In this document: one piece after another, positions 16,561 through 26,048 of the stretch
How the letters are laid out: every line of letters starts with the position of its first letter
Position numbering within the stretch: position 1 is the first letter of the stretch
NCBI RefSeq assembly: GCF_002272075.1
Contig: NZ_NPBJ01000003.1
Span: forward strand, 62,001 to 126,000
Direction: 5' to 3'
Length of the DNA: 64,000 nucleotides
Origin: Terribacillus saccharophilus
Lineage (GTDB): Bacteria > Bacillota > Bacilli > Bacillales > Amphibacillaceae
Position numbers and translations under genes: made by a program
Notes under the pieces: generated by a model
Databases searched by the model: none
The model's input: the letters and a program-made list of their open reading frames with translations, nothing else
What the model was told of the DNA's origin: nothing

Positions 16561-18495
16561 TTGAAGAGAGTATCCAATGTTACGATGCGCAAGCGGTTAG
16601 TCACTGTTTTTGTTTTGGCTTTTATCGTGTTTCTGGTTATCGGAATCCGATTAGCATACGTCCAGTTCGTCTTAGGTAAGGACTTGGTGGACAAGGCTGA
16701 GGATTCCTGGAGCAGAAATATCACGTTTGAGCCCGAAAGAGGGAAGATACTCGACCGTAATGGGGATGTGCTGGCAGAAAATGTGTCTGCACCGACTGTC
16801 ATGGTCGTCCCACGTCAGATCAAGGATCCTGACAATACAGCAGAGAAGTTAGCTGAAATTCTAGGGATGGAAAAGGACAAGGCATTACAGCATGTTACGA
16901 AGAAAGCATCTATCGAAAGGATTCACCCTGAAGGACGAAAAATTTCCGAGGAGCAGGCAGAAGCAATTCAGGCGCTGAACATGGAAGGCGTCTATATTGC
17001 CAAAGATTCGAAACGGCACTATCCAAATGGGGATTATCTGTCTCATGTACTTGGTTTCAGTGGTATAGACAACCAGGGATTAATGGGTCTGGAGGCATAC
17101 TATGATGAAGAATTGAGCGGAGAATCGGGCAGCCTGTCGTTTTTCTCTGATGCAAAAGGACATCGTTTGGAAGATATGGCTGATGTCTATTCGCCGCCGA
17201 CGGATGGTCTGGACCTTCAGTTGACGATCGATTCTGATATCCAGACAATTATAGAGCGGGAACTGGATAATGCAGAAGCAAAATACAATCCGGACGGTGC
17301 GATGGCACTGGCTGTAGATCCAGATACAGGTGAAATTCTGGGAATGTCCTCGAGACCGTCATTTGAACCGGAAAATTATAATGAAGCTGACCCTGATACG
17401 TATAATAGGAACTTGCCGATTTGGAGTTCCTATGAGCCAGGTAGTACTTTCAAGATTATTACACTCGCTGCTGCATTGGAAGAGAAGGTAGTTGATCTTG
17501 AGAACGATCATTTTCATGATAGCGGTGCAATAAAAGTGGACGGTGCCACACTGCATTGTTGGAAACGCGGCGGGCATGGTGATCAAACATATTTAGAAGT
17601 TGTACAGAATTCCTGTAACCCGGGTTTTGTGTCACTGGGACAGAAACTCGGAACGGAACGTCTATTCTCATATATTAAGGATTTTGGGTTCGGTGAGAAA
17701 ACTGGTATCGATTTGCAAGGAGAAGGGAAAGGGATTCTTTTCGACCCAACGAAAATCGGGCAGGTGGAGACAGCGACTACTGCTTTCGGACAAGGTGTTT
17801 CCGTGACGCCGATTCAGCAAGTGATGGGTGTGTCAGCTGCCATCAACGGAGGATACCTGTATCAGCCCCATATCGCAAAGTCGTGGAAGGATTCAGTTAC
17901 CGGTGACACGGAGACAGCCACCGAGACAGTCATGAAACGACGAGTAGTGTCGGAGGATACATCAGAACAAGTCCGTTATGCACTAGAAAATGTTGTAGCA
18001 AAAGGTACAGGTCGAGGGGCCTATCGCGAAGGATTTCGAATTGGCGGCAAAACGGGAACAGCCCAGAAAGTGGGGGCCAACGGAACGTATATGGAAAATA
18101 ACTATATTCTTTCCTTTGTCGGATTTGCACCTGCAAATGACCCGGAAATCGTCGTCTATGTTGCAATTGATAATCCTAAAAACACGATTCAGTTCGGTGG
18201 TAAAGTTGTTGCACCAATCGTAGGTACTATTCTCGAGGACAGTCTTCGTTCGATGGGAGTAGAACCGCAGACGGACGGTTTAGAGAAATCATACAGCTGG
18301 CCGGAAGAGCCGCCTACAGAAGCACCTGATTTCGTCGGTATGAAAAAGCGAGAACTGACAGAATACTATACAACGCTGAATCTGGAATTGAGCGGAAATG
18401 GCGAGTATATTATTGATCAGGAACCAAAAGCTGGAACAAAGGTGGAGGCAGGATCGACTATCCGGCTGTATTTATCCGAAAACCCGACTGAATAA
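16561..18495 (+). CDS. spoVD: Sporulation-specific penicillin-binding protein SpoVD
   Basis: SpoVD is the class B transpeptidase that builds the spore cortex with SpoVE. A membrane anchor spans residues 13-33. Catalytic motifs are S295-T-F-K, S351-C-N and K497-T-G, and one PASTA domain occupies about residues 585-644. The single PASTA repeat and the SCN motif distinguish it from PBP2B just upstream. The start is TTG 16561 behind GGGAGAG. An 83-base gap separates it from pbpB. A mother-cell sigma-E promoter is expected there, and CATAACAT at about 16513 is a possible but weak -10. Confidence 0.94.
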   Translation: MKRVSNVTMRKRLVTVFVLAFIVFLVIGIRLAYVQFVLGKDLVDKAEDSWSRNITFEPERGKILDRNGDVLAENVSAPTVMVVPRQIKDPDNTAEKLAEILGMEKDKALQHVTKKASIERIHPEGRKISEEQAEAIQALNMEGVYIAKDSKRHYPNGDYLSHVLGFSGIDNQGLMGLEAYYDEELSGESGSLSFFSDAKGHRLEDMADVYSPPTDGLDLQLTIDSDIQTIIERELDNAEAKYNPDGAMALAVDPDTGEILGMSSRPSFEPENYNEADPDTYNRNLPIWSSYEPGSTFKIITLAAALEEKVVDLENDHFHDSGAIKVDGATLHCWKRGGHGDQTYLEVVQNSCNPGFVSLGQKLGTERLFSYIKDFGFGEKTGIDLQGEGKGILFDPTKIGQVETATTAFGQGVSVTPIQQVMGVSAAINGGYLYQPHIAKSWKDSVTGDTETATETVMKRRVVSEDTSEQVRYALENVVAKGTGRGAYREGFRIGGKTGTAQKVGANGTYMENNYILSFVGFAPANDPEIVVYVAIDNPKNTIQFGGKVVAPIVGTILEDSLRSMGVEPQTDGLEKSYSWPEEPPTEAPDFVGMKKRELTEYYTTLNLELSGNGEYIIDQEPKAGTKVEAGSTIRLYLSENPTE

Positions 18496-18508
18496 ATCGG
18501 ATGAACCA

Positions 18509-18536
18509 TTCCTGCGGACATAAATTCTGGTATAAT
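18509..18536 (+). promoter_or_regulatory. Extended -10 promoter ahead of murE
   Basis: TGGTATAAT (18528-18536) is a perfect extended -10. The -35 is weak (TTCCTG at 18509, 16-base spacer). This would let murE and later genes be expressed independently of spoVD. Confidence 0.6.
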
Positions 18537-18616
18537 GGGGAAAGGTTTTTACGCCTCAATCAATCAAAATAATATTACTTTGCATTTTGTAAGGATAAAT
18601 GAAGGACGTGGCAACT

Positions 18617-20092
18617 TTGAAACTAGCAGTACTTTTATCCGCACTGCCTTTCTATGAACAGCAGGCGGCTCATAAAGAAATCGACATTACCGGATTAACA
18701 ATCGATTCCCGGGAAATTAAATCTGGCAATCTATTCATATGCATAGACGGAGCCGTAGTCGACGGACATACGTTTGCCAGACAGGCCGAGGAGCAAGGGG
18801 CAGCGGCTATTTTAGCCGAACGTCCACTGGATGTTTCTATTCCAGTCATTCTAGTAAAAGACACACTTCGCGCTTTGGCTCCATTAGCAAATGCTTTTTA
18901 TGCTTACCCATCGAAAGATATGCGGGTAATCGGTATCACTGGTACCAATGGCAAGACGAGCATGACGTATTTGCTGGAAAGTATATTCCGTGCTAACGAG
19001 GAAGCTACTGGTGTGATTGGTACGATTCAAATGAAGATCAAGGACGATACGTTTCCAGTGAAAAATACAACACCGGATGCGCTGTTCCTGCAAAAAGGAT
19101 TCCGCAAGATGGTCGATCAAGGTGTCGATACAGCTGTCATTGAAGTATCTTCTCACGCTTTGGACATGGGTAGAGTGCATGGCACTGATTTTGATATCGC
19201 TGTATTCACGAATCTCTCTCAGGATCATCTTGATTATCATGAAAGCTTTGAGGATTATTTCCATGCAAAAAGTCTTTTATTCTCGCAGCTAGGTAATACC
19301 TTTGACCCAGAGCATCCAAAATACGCAGTAATCAATTCAGATGATCGTTATGCAGAAGCATTGACTAAATCAACTGCACAACCAATTTGCACATACGGGA
19401 TTGAAAAGGAAGCAGACATTATGGCCAAGGATATACAGCTGGCTTCCAATGGTACGACTTTCTTACTTCAAACACCAAAGGGTGAAGCAAGAATTACGAG
19501 TAAGCTGATGGGTAAATTTAATGTATATAATATGCTTGCTGCTGTAGGAGCGGCTATGTGCAGCGGTATTCCGTTTGAGACCATTTGCAGCACATTACAA
19601 GAGACGACTGGCGTAGCGGGTCGATTTGAGCCTGTCATGGCTGGACAGTCATTTGGGGTAATTGTTGACTATGCACATACACCGGATTCGTTGGAGAATG
19701 TCCTAACGACGATAAAATCAATCGTGAAGGGCAGTATAATAACTGTAGTAGGTTGTGGCGGTGACCGCGATAAGACAAAACGCCCGCTTATGGCAGGAAA
19801 AGCTGTCCAGTATTCTGATACATCTATCTTCACTGCAGATAATCCGCGTTCTGAGGATCCGCAAGATATCCTTGAGGATATGGTCCAAGGATTGGAATCC
19901 AATCAGTATGTAATTGTCCCAGACCGGACGGAAGCAATTCGGCATGCCATCGAAATCGCCGGAGATGGTGATATCGTCTTGATAGCGGGGAAAGGGCATG
20001 AGACATATCAAATCGTAGGAAATCAAGTACTTGATTTCGATGATCGTCTTGTCGCAGCAGAAGCCATCAAAAGATTGGGATTAGGAGAATGA
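18617..20092 (+). CDS. murE: UDP-MurNAc-L-Ala-D-Glu:meso-diaminopimelate ligase
   Basis: MurE adds the third residue of the peptidoglycan stem peptide. The P-loop is GTNGKT (residues 109-114), the middle domain has EVSSHALDMGRVHG, and the substrate motif is D408-N-P-R, diagnostic of meso-diaminopimelate rather than lysine as substrate. ATG 18599 is in frame but only three bases from its possible ribosome site. TTG 18617, ten bases after GAAGGA, gives the MKLAVLL start seen in Bacillus and 491 aa. It is almost contiguous with murF. Confidence 0.93.
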   Translation: MKLAVLLSALPFYEQQAAHKEIDITGLTIDSREIKSGNLFICIDGAVVDGHTFARQAEEQGAAAILAERPLDVSIPVILVKDTLRALAPLANAFYAYPSKDMRVIGITGTNGKTSMTYLLESIFRANEEATGVIGTIQMKIKDDTFPVKNTTPDALFLQKGFRKMVDQGVDTAVIEVSSHALDMGRVHGTDFDIAVFTNLSQDHLDYHESFEDYFHAKSLLFSQLGNTFDPEHPKYAVINSDDRYAEALTKSTAQPICTYGIEKEADIMAKDIQLASNGTTFLLQTPKGEARITSKLMGKFNVYNMLAAVGAAMCSGIPFETICSTLQETTGVAGRFEPVMAGQSFGVIVDYAHTPDSLENVLTTIKSIVKGSIITVVGCGGDRDKTKRPLMAGKAVQYSDTSIFTADNPRSEDPQDILEDMVQGLESNQYVIVPDRTEAIRHAIEIAGDGDIVLIAGKGHETYQIVGNQVLDFDDRLVAAEAIKRLGLGE

Positions 20093-20094
20093 CC

Positions 20095-21447
20095 ATGCTA
20101 TTTTCAAGTGATTTCCTATATGAAGTGTTCCCAGATGCGACGAAGCAGCAGGAATTCATCATTGCAGAAGTGAATACCGATAGCAGAAAAGAAGCCACAG
20201 ACAGTTTATTTGTCCCAATCAGGGGAGAACGATTCGATGCACATGCTTTCATTGAACAGGCAGTAGCACAGGGGGCAGTTGCTTCCTTGTGGGACAGAAC
20301 ATTACCGATTCCAGAAGCTGCTTCGAGTATTGTGCTGTTCTTGGTAGATGATACGCTGGAAGCATTACAAAGACTAGCTAAAGCCCATCGCGAAGCAATT
20401 GATCCAATTGTTGTCGGCATCACCGGTTCGAACGGAAAAACGACTACAAAAGATCTAGTTACTAGCGTTTTGAAAGAAAAATATGAAGTGCTGGCGACCA
20501 AAGGTAATCTTAATAATCATATCGGTTTGCCACTCACTGTATTATCTATGCAGCCTTCCTGTGAAGTGCTTGTTTTAGAAATGGGTATGAGTAACTTCGG
20601 TGAAATCGAGCTATTGTCGCAAATTGCGCAGCCGGACTATGCAATCATTACAAATATCGGGGAGTCGCATATCGAATTTCTCGGTTCAAGAGAAGGCATT
20701 GCCAAAGCAAAGAGTGAGATTACAGCTGGCTTAGCTGAAGATGGCGTGTTGATTATTGATGGAGATGAGCCTCTGCTTGCGTTCCATCACGATAAAGAGA
20801 CAACAATCACGTGCGGCTTTGAAGAGCATAATAAACAGCAGCTCAAGATTGAGCAGACACTTGATGCAGCGACTGCTTTTTCAGTGAACGGTGAAAATTA
20901 CACATTTTCTTTGCTTGGTGCGCATAATGTACGGAATGCGGGCTATGCAATCGTGCTCGGAAAAGAGCTGGGTGTCGATCAGCAGCTAATCCAGCATGCA
21001 TTGCTTACTCCGTCAATGACAGGAATGCGTATGGAACAGCTTGCGGGTAAGAATGGAAGTAAAATTATCAATGATGCATATAACGCTTCTCCAACTTCGA
21101 TGAAAGCAGCCATTGGGACAGTACAGGGTCTGCCGTTTGCCAGACGTATTCTCGTGCTTGGGGATATCTATGAAATAGGTACCGAATCCAAACGCTATCA
21201 TCGGGACATTGCAGAAGCTATCACCGCGGATACTACGCATGTATTTACGATTGGTGAGGATGCGGATGAAATTACCGATGCATTAAAAGATACACCAATT
21301 ACAGCCGTTCACTTCGGCGACAAGGAATCCTTGGCTAAGGCAGTGTTGCCATTGCTGCAGCAGGATACAATCGTTCTGCTGAAAGCATCACGCGGCATGA
21401 AGCTTGAATCCATACTTGACACAATCGCTGTTATGGAAGAGAATTAA
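20095..21447 (+). CDS. murF: UDP-MurNAc-tripeptide:D-Ala-D-Ala ligase
   Basis: MurF adds D-Ala-D-Ala to complete the UDP-MurNAc-pentapeptide. The ATP-binding motif GSNGKTTTKDL, the carbamoyl-lysine region (NIGESHIEFLGSREGIAKAKSEI) and the C-terminal DAYNASPTSM motif are characteristic. AGGAG at 20083-20087 is seven bases before ATG 20095; ATG 20089 would overlap murE by four bases but is too close to the site. In B. subtilis murF is next to ddl, outside the dcw cluster, so its position here is a lineage difference. Confidence 0.93.
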   Translation: MLFSSDFLYEVFPDATKQQEFIIAEVNTDSRKEATDSLFVPIRGERFDAHAFIEQAVAQGAVASLWDRTLPIPEAASSIVLFLVDDTLEALQRLAKAHREAIDPIVVGITGSNGKTTTKDLVTSVLKEKYEVLATKGNLNNHIGLPLTVLSMQPSCEVLVLEMGMSNFGEIELLSQIAQPDYAIITNIGESHIEFLGSREGIAKAKSEITAGLAEDGVLIIDGDEPLLAFHHDKETTITCGFEEHNKQQLKIEQTLDAATAFSVNGENYTFSLLGAHNVRNAGYAIVLGKELGVDQQLIQHALLTPSMTGMRMEQLAGKNGSKIINDAYNASPTSMKAAIGTVQGLPFARRILVLGDIYEIGTESKRYHRDIAEAITADTTHVFTIGEDADEITDALKDTPITAVHFGDKESLAKAVLPLLQQDTIVLLKASRGMKLESILDTIAVMEEN

Positions 21448-21466
21448 TAGCTGGTAATTAGAAACA

Positions 21467-21483
21467 TGGCGCCACTGGCGCCA
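21467..21483. repeat. Tandem 8-bp palindrome between murF and mraY
   Basis: TGGCGCCA occurs twice, separated by one base, in the 78-base gap. It can form a small hairpin but has no T-tract. No function can be assigned. Confidence 0.5.
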
Positions 21484-21525
21484 GTAATACACTGGACGGG
21501 TGCTTTTTAAAGGAGGAAAACATCA

Positions 21526-22506
21526 ATGAACGTGGCATTATTACTTGTGACAATTGCAGTAGCATTCATCGTCACCGTCCTTATTTCTCCAATAATCATA
21601 CCATTTCTGCGCAGGTTGAAATTCGGTCAGAGTATTCGTGAGGAAGGACCAAAATCCCATATGAAAAAGTCGGGTACACCGACGATGGGCGGCGTGATGA
21701 TCATGATCAGCATTGTCGTATCTACATGGATCATGCATGCAATAGGCAATATCCATATTAGCTTGGAAACGTGGCTGCTATTATTCGTATTAATCGGATA
21801 CGGTTTGCTAGGATTCCTGGATGACTATATCAAAGTGGCAATGAAACGTAATCTTGGATTAACGTCCAAGCAAAAAATGATCGGCCAGATCATTATTGCG
21901 ATCGTTTTTTATGCACTGCTTCGATACAATGATTTCGGTACTTACATACAGATTCCGGGAACATCGATTCAGTGGGACCTCGGATGGGGTTATTTCTTCT
22001 TGATTCTTGTTATGCTTGTCGGCGCATCCAATGCTGTCAATTTGACAGATGGACTGGACGGTCTCTTGGCAGGTACTGCTGCGATTGCATTCGGAGCTTT
22101 CGCTGTAGTAGCGTACTATGATGTACAGCAGACACAAATTACTGTATTCTCATTGGCGGTAGTCGGAGCTTTGCTTGGATTCCTTGTATTCAATGCGCAT
22201 CCTGCAAAGGTATTTATGGGAGACACCGGATCACTGGGACTCGGCGGCGCCATTGCAGCAGTGGCTATCCTCACTAAAATGGAAATCCTGCTGATTGTCA
22301 TCGGCGGTGTTTTCGTTATCGAGACACTTTCAGTAATGATACAGGTCATTTCCTTCAAAACGACCGGAAAACGGGTCTTCAAAATGAGCCCGCTTCACCA
22401 TCACTATGAACTGTCCGGTTGGTCAGAATGGCGTGTTGTAACGACATTCTGGGCTGTAGGACTATTATTCGCTGTCATCGGTGTTTACATGAAGGTGGGA
22501 TTATGA
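21526..22506 (+). CDS. mraY: Phospho-MurNAc-pentapeptide transferase
   Basis: MraY transfers phospho-MurNAc-pentapeptide to undecaprenyl phosphate to make lipid I. It is a polytopic enzyme with about ten membrane segments. Active-site landmarks are visible as [28 protein letters not shown] and [14 protein letters not shown], and the histidine-rich loop near the end as [16 protein letters not shown] strong AAAGGAGG precedes ATG 21526. Length of 326 aa is typical. Its end overlaps or abuts the murD start. Confidence 0.96.
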   Translation: MNVALLLVTIAVAFIVTVLISPIIIPFLRRLKFGQSIREEGPKSHMKKSGTPTMGGVMIMISIVVSTWIMHAIGNIHISLETWLLLFVLIGYGLLGFLDDYIKVAMKRNLGLTSKQKMIGQIIIAIVFYALLRYNDFGTYIQIPGTSIQWDLGWGYFFLILVMLVGASNAVNLTDGLDGLLAGTAAIAFGAFAVVAYYDVQQTQITVFSLAVVGALLGFLVFNAHPAKVFMGDTGSLGLGGAIAAVAILTKMEILLIVIGGVFVIETLSVMIQVISFKTTGKRVFKMSPLHHHYELSGWSEWRVVTTFWAVGLLFAVIGVYMKVGL

Positions 22507-23858
22507 TGAGTGATTTTGAAACCAAATTCCCATATCAGAACGTGCTTGTACTAGGTTTGGCCAAGAGTGGATTTGCTGCTGCCAGCACATTGCTTGCCCA
22601 CGGACGCAATGTTCGGGTTAGTGACCTGAATGCATCCAATCAAGAAGAACTGGTCCAAATTTTAGAGCAAAAAGGTGCTCAAGTGAAACTTGGTGTGCAA
22701 GAAGTAGAACTCCTGGAAGATATTGATGTCTTGATCAAGAACCCAGGTATTCGTTATGAAAATGTGATCGTTCAAACAGCAATGGAAAGAAATATTCCAG
22801 TGCTGACAGAAGTTGAACTTGCTGGATTGCTTCATAAGGGCACTTTGATCGGTATTACCGGATCAAATGGTAAGACTACGACGACAACGCTTGCTTATGA
22901 GATGCTTAAAGAAAGTCAAGTAAGTACGTACGTAGCTGGGAATATCGGTACAGCCGCATCCGAAGTTGCCGACAGGACAACAGAAGATGACCGGCTTGTT
23001 TTGGAGCTTTCATCTTTCCAGCTCCAAGGTATTGATCAGTTCCGTCCGAACATAAGCGTTATGCTTAACATTTTTGAAGCACATTTGGATTATCACCATT
23101 CTCTTGAAAACTATCAACAAGCGAAAGCGAATATTTTCCGTAATCAAGATGCAGGCGACTATCTTGTTTATAATGCGGAAGATGAGCGCCTTCGTGACAT
23201 TGTCAAAGCAGCAAAAGCAACACTTGTTCCTTTTTCTGGTTCAAGAAAGCTGGAAGATGGTGCATGGTATGATGATACACATGTGTATTTCAAAGATGAA
23301 CCGATAGCTGAAATGAAAGATATCTTGCTTGTCGGTGGCCACCAGCTGGAGAATATACTCGCTGCCTTAGCTGCTGCTAAGCTAGCAGGAGCAACTAATG
23401 AAGGTATTCAGCAAGTATTGAAGACTTTTTCAGGCGTTGAGCATCGGCTGCAGTATATCAAGCACATCAATGGTCGGGCATTCTATAACGATTCAAAAGC
23501 TACTAATATATTAGCAACTTCCAAGGCATTATCATCGTTCGATCAGCCGATCATTCTGCTTGCAGGCGGTTTGGATCGCGGTAATACGTTTGAGACACTT
23601 GTTCCGTTCATGGAACATGTGAAAGCATTGATCGTCTTTGGTGAAACAGCTGAAAAATTGCGAGAGACTGCTTATATGGCTGGGATCGAGCTTATCGAAC
23701 ATGCGAAGGATGTCAAAGAGGCAGCTGAAATTGCTTATCGCATCTCTGAAAGCGGCGATGTAATTATGCTGTCTCCAGCTTGTGCAAGCTGGGATCAGTA
23801 CCGTACATTTGAAGAAAGAGGAGACATGTTTGTTGAAGCGGTGCATACCTTAGAGTAG
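22506..23858 (+). CDS. murD: UDP-MurNAc-L-Ala:D-glutamate ligase
   Basis: MurD adds D-glutamate to UDP-MurNAc-L-alanine. The N-terminal Rossmann-like domain shows VLVLGLAKSGFAAA, the P-loop is GSNGKTTTTTL and later motifs are NIFEAHLDYH and FYNDSKATN. The open frame extends to 22419 inside mraY. AAGGTGG at 22492-22498 is seven bases before ATG 22506, while ATG 22503 is a close alternative, so translation is probably coupled to mraY. The length is 450 aa. Confidence 0.95.
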   Translation: MSDFETKFPYQNVLVLGLAKSGFAAASTLLAHGRNVRVSDLNASNQEELVQILEQKGAQVKLGVQEVELLEDIDVLIKNPGIRYENVIVQTAMERNIPVLTEVELAGLLHKGTLIGITGSNGKTTTTTLAYEMLKESQVSTYVAGNIGTAASEVADRTTEDDRLVLELSSFQLQGIDQFRPNISVMLNIFEAHLDYHHSLENYQQAKANIFRNQDAGDYLVYNAEDERLRDIVKAAKATLVPFSGSRKLEDGAWYDDTHVYFKDEPIAEMKDILLVGGHQLENILAALAAAKLAGATNEGIQQVLKTFSGVEHRLQYIKHINGRAFYNDSKATNILATSKALSSFDQPIILLAGGLDRGNTFETLVPFMEHVKALIVFGETAEKLRETAYMAGIELIEHAKDVKEAAEIAYRISESGDVIMLSPACASWDQYRTFEERGDMFVEAVHTLE

Positions 23859-23929
23859 GGGCTTGTCCTGCTCAGCCGCTTCGCTGCATGCGGACCCCCA
23901 ATTCCAATCCAAGGAAATGGGGTTTTTCT

Positions 23930-25033
23930 TTGCGTAAATCTAATCTTCCGAAGACGGACTGGCTATTGCTCTTCTCTATCGGAGGCCTACTGACAATCGG
24001 TATCATCATGGTGTATAGTGCTTCTGCTGTATGGGCGGAATATAAATTTGACGATAGCTTCTTTTTTGCCAAGCGGCAGCTATTGTTCGCCGGTGTTGGT
24101 TTAGGAGCTATGCTGGTCATTTCCAGGTTGCATTATGAGATTTGGCGGAAATATGCGAAGGTTTTACTTTTGATTTGCTTTGTTTTGCTCATTGCTGTCT
24201 TGATTCCAGGAGTCGGATTGGTCCGTGGTGGTGCAAGGAGCTGGATAGGGGTAGGGGCCTTCAGTATCCAGCCTTCTGAATTTACGAAGCTGGGCTTGAT
24301 CATCTATTTAGCTGTCTATCTTTCGGCTAAGCAGAAATATATAACTTCCTTGAGACAAGGATTCCTGCCCTCGCTCTTACTCGTTTTTACAGCTTTCGGT
24401 ATGATCATGCTCCAGCCGGATCTGGGAACTGGTGTAGTACTTGTACTTACCTGTATGGTGATGATTTTAGTGAGCGGAGCCAGAATCTCACACTTCGTTG
24501 GTCTAGGTATTTTAGGGCTAGGTGCTTTCGCGGCGCTCATCTTGTCTGCGCCATATCGAATTCAGCGTATCACAGCTTTTCTGGATCCGTGGGAAGATCC
24601 GTTAGGGGAAGGATTCCAGATCATCCAATCCCTATATGCGATTGGACCTGGCGGGTTAATGGGGCTGGGGTTAGGCAATAGTCTGCAAAAATTCTTCTAC
24701 TTGCCAGAGCCGCAGACGGATTTCATCTTTGCCATTCTAGCAGAGGAGCTAGGGTTTATTGGCGGCGCAGGTGTTATGCTTCTCTTCCTGCTGTTTCTGT
24801 GGCGAGGCATACAAGTTGCGCTTCGGGCGCCTGATGGCTTCAGTAGTCTGCTGGCATTAGGTATCACTGGTATGATTGCTATCCAATGCATGATCAATAT
24901 CAGTGTTGTAATAGGCTTGATTCCAGTTACTGGTATTACGCTGCCGTTTTTAAGCTACGGTGGATCTTCACTTACGCTTACGCTTAGCTCTGTCGGCATC
25001 CTATTGAATGTCAGCAGGTATAGTAAACTCTGA
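23930..25033 (+). CDS. spoVE: SEDS-family protein SpoVE (FtsW/RodA type)
   Basis: SpoVE is the SEDS glycosyltransferase partner of SpoVD in cortex synthesis. The sequence matches B. subtilis SpoVE closely from memory (MVYSASAVWAEYKFDDSFFFAKRQLLFAG, and the PEPQTDFIFAILAEELGFIGG loop). About ten membrane segments are visible, with the catalytic Asp in the long extracellular loop (LPEPQTDFIF). An upstream ATG 23888 has no ribosome site; TTG 23930 follows AAATGGGG and gives 367 aa. In B. subtilis murG and murB come next. Here a promoter-riboswitch unit follows instead, and no clear terminator is visible. Confidence 0.88.
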   Translation: MRKSNLPKTDWLLLFSIGGLLTIGIIMVYSASAVWAEYKFDDSFFFAKRQLLFAGVGLGAMLVISRLHYEIWRKYAKVLLLICFVLLIAVLIPGVGLVRGGARSWIGVGAFSIQPSEFTKLGLIIYLAVYLSAKQKYITSLRQGFLPSLLLVFTAFGMIMLQPDLGTGVVLVLTCMVMILVSGARISHFVGLGILGLGAFAALILSAPYRIQRITAFLDPWEDPLGEGFQIIQSLYAIGPGGLMGLGLGNSLQKFFYLPEPQTDFIFAILAEELGFIGGAGVMLLFLLFLWRGIQVALRAPDGFSSLLALGITGMIAIQCMINISVVIGLIPVTGITLPFLSYGGSSLTLTLSSVGILLNVSRYSKL

Positions 25034-25239
25034 AAACATATGCTACGTGAATGCTGAAATCTTGAATAAAGTTAACTTCCGACAGAGCTTTGGAGAGGTT
25101 CACCTAGATATGTAGCTAAAACAGAATGAAATGTATGCCATGCAGGGACTATGATCACATGAGAAGCAAACGGAACAGTTTAAGTATAAATAATCTGCAA
25201 GAAAAAAGTACTATATTAAAAATTTTTAGAAAATTACCG

Positions 25240-25268
25240 TTGACATTTATTAGTAACGCACGTATCAT
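25240..25268 (+). promoter_or_regulatory. Sigma-A promoter of the sulfur cassette
   Basis: TTGACA (25240-25245), 17-base spacer, TATCAT (25263-25268). It lies about 22 bases before the SAM riboswitch. The preceding 200 bases after spoVE hold no other feature I can recognise. Confidence 0.85.
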
Positions 25269-25289
25269 TGTAAACAATTTCATATAGTT

Positions 25290-25446
25290 CTTATCAAGAG
25301 AAGCCGAGGGACTGGCCCGATGAAGCTTCAGCAACCTCTGATTATGTCAGAAAGGTGCTAAATCCAGCAAGATTAATTTCTTGGAAGATAAGAGTGCGGG
25401 CGATTATCTCAAGCTCTCTTTTCTTCGGAAAAGAGAGCTTTTTTTC
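25290..25446 (+). ncRNA. SAM-I (S-box) riboswitch with terminator
   Basis: The aptamer runs from CTTATCAAGAG (25290) to GGAAGATAAGAG (25394), whose ends form the P1 stem. The conserved blocks GAGGGACTGGCCC.ATGAAGC, CAGCAACC and AAGGTGCTAAATCC..CAAG are all present. The terminator AAGCTCTCTTTTC / GAAAAGAGAGCTT with a TTCG loop and T-run lies at 25411-25446. SAM binding should stop transcription, so the downstream genes would be on when methionine/SAM is scarce. Confidence 0.96.
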
Positions 25447-25484
25447 GTTTAGTCACTCTACTACAAAAAAAGGAGAATTGACAA

Positions 25485-26036
25485 ATGACAGACATTATCA
25501 TTCTAACAGGCAGTCCATCCAAACATTCAAGATCGCAGCTGGCAGCAAATTATGCAGGGAAACTGGCGGAAGCCCAAGGCTATTCTGTGAAGGAGATCAG
25601 CGTTACCGATTTTGCTGCGGAGGATCTGATTTATGCAAGATTCGACAGTCCGGCTATTGTGGAAGCAGGTCAAACCGTCAGCAGTGCCAAAGGATTAATT
25701 ATTGCTTCACCTGTATACAAAGCAGCTTATACCGGCGTATTAAAAGCTTTACTTGATCTACTGCCTCAGGACGCGTTTAAGAATAAGCCGGTACTTCCGA
25801 TCATGACAGGCGGCAGCCCGGCACATTTGCTTGCGATAGATTATGCATTAAAGCCGCTAATCGCGAATCTAAAAGGAGAGCCTTTACAGGGAGTATATTT
25901 ATGCGATCACCATATCAATAAAGAGAACCCAAATCAGCCAGTGGCGGACGAAGAAACCGGTGTAAGAATTAACAGGCAGGCGAATCAGCTTGTTGAATCT
26001 ATTCGCCGTAATCATGCTGCCAGTGCCGTGAAGTAA
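25485..26036 (+). CDS. NADPH-dependent FMN reductase, SsuE type
   Basis: The 183-residue flavodoxin-fold protein has the FMN phosphate-binding motif LTGSPSKHSRS near the N-terminus. The SsuE-type block SPVYKAAYTGVLKALLDLLP lies near residue 75 and TGGSPAHLLAIDYALKP near 110. Such reductases supply FMNH2 to two-component monooxygenases that cleave C-S bonds. As first gene behind a SAM riboswitch and before a flavin monooxygenase, it most likely feeds that enzyme. ATG 25485 has AAAAGGAGA upstream. The partner is inferred from context; ssuE is not claimed as the exact orthologue. Confidence 0.85.
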   Translation: MTDIIILTGSPSKHSRSQLAANYAGKLAEAQGYSVKEISVTDFAAEDLIYARFDSPAIVEAGQTVSSAKGLIIASPVYKAAYTGVLKALLDLLPQDAFKNKPVLPIMTGGSPAHLLAIDYALKPLIANLKGEPLQGVYLCDHHINKENPNQPVADEETGVRINRQANQLVESIRRNHAASAVK

Positions 26037-26048
26037 AGGAGGAAAGTG

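Noticed and set aside
25034-25239. Possible decayed murG or murB remnant between spoVE and the riboswitch
   Set aside because: No stretch could be matched by eye to MurG or MurB motifs; the segment is simply AT-rich non-coding sequence as far as I can see.
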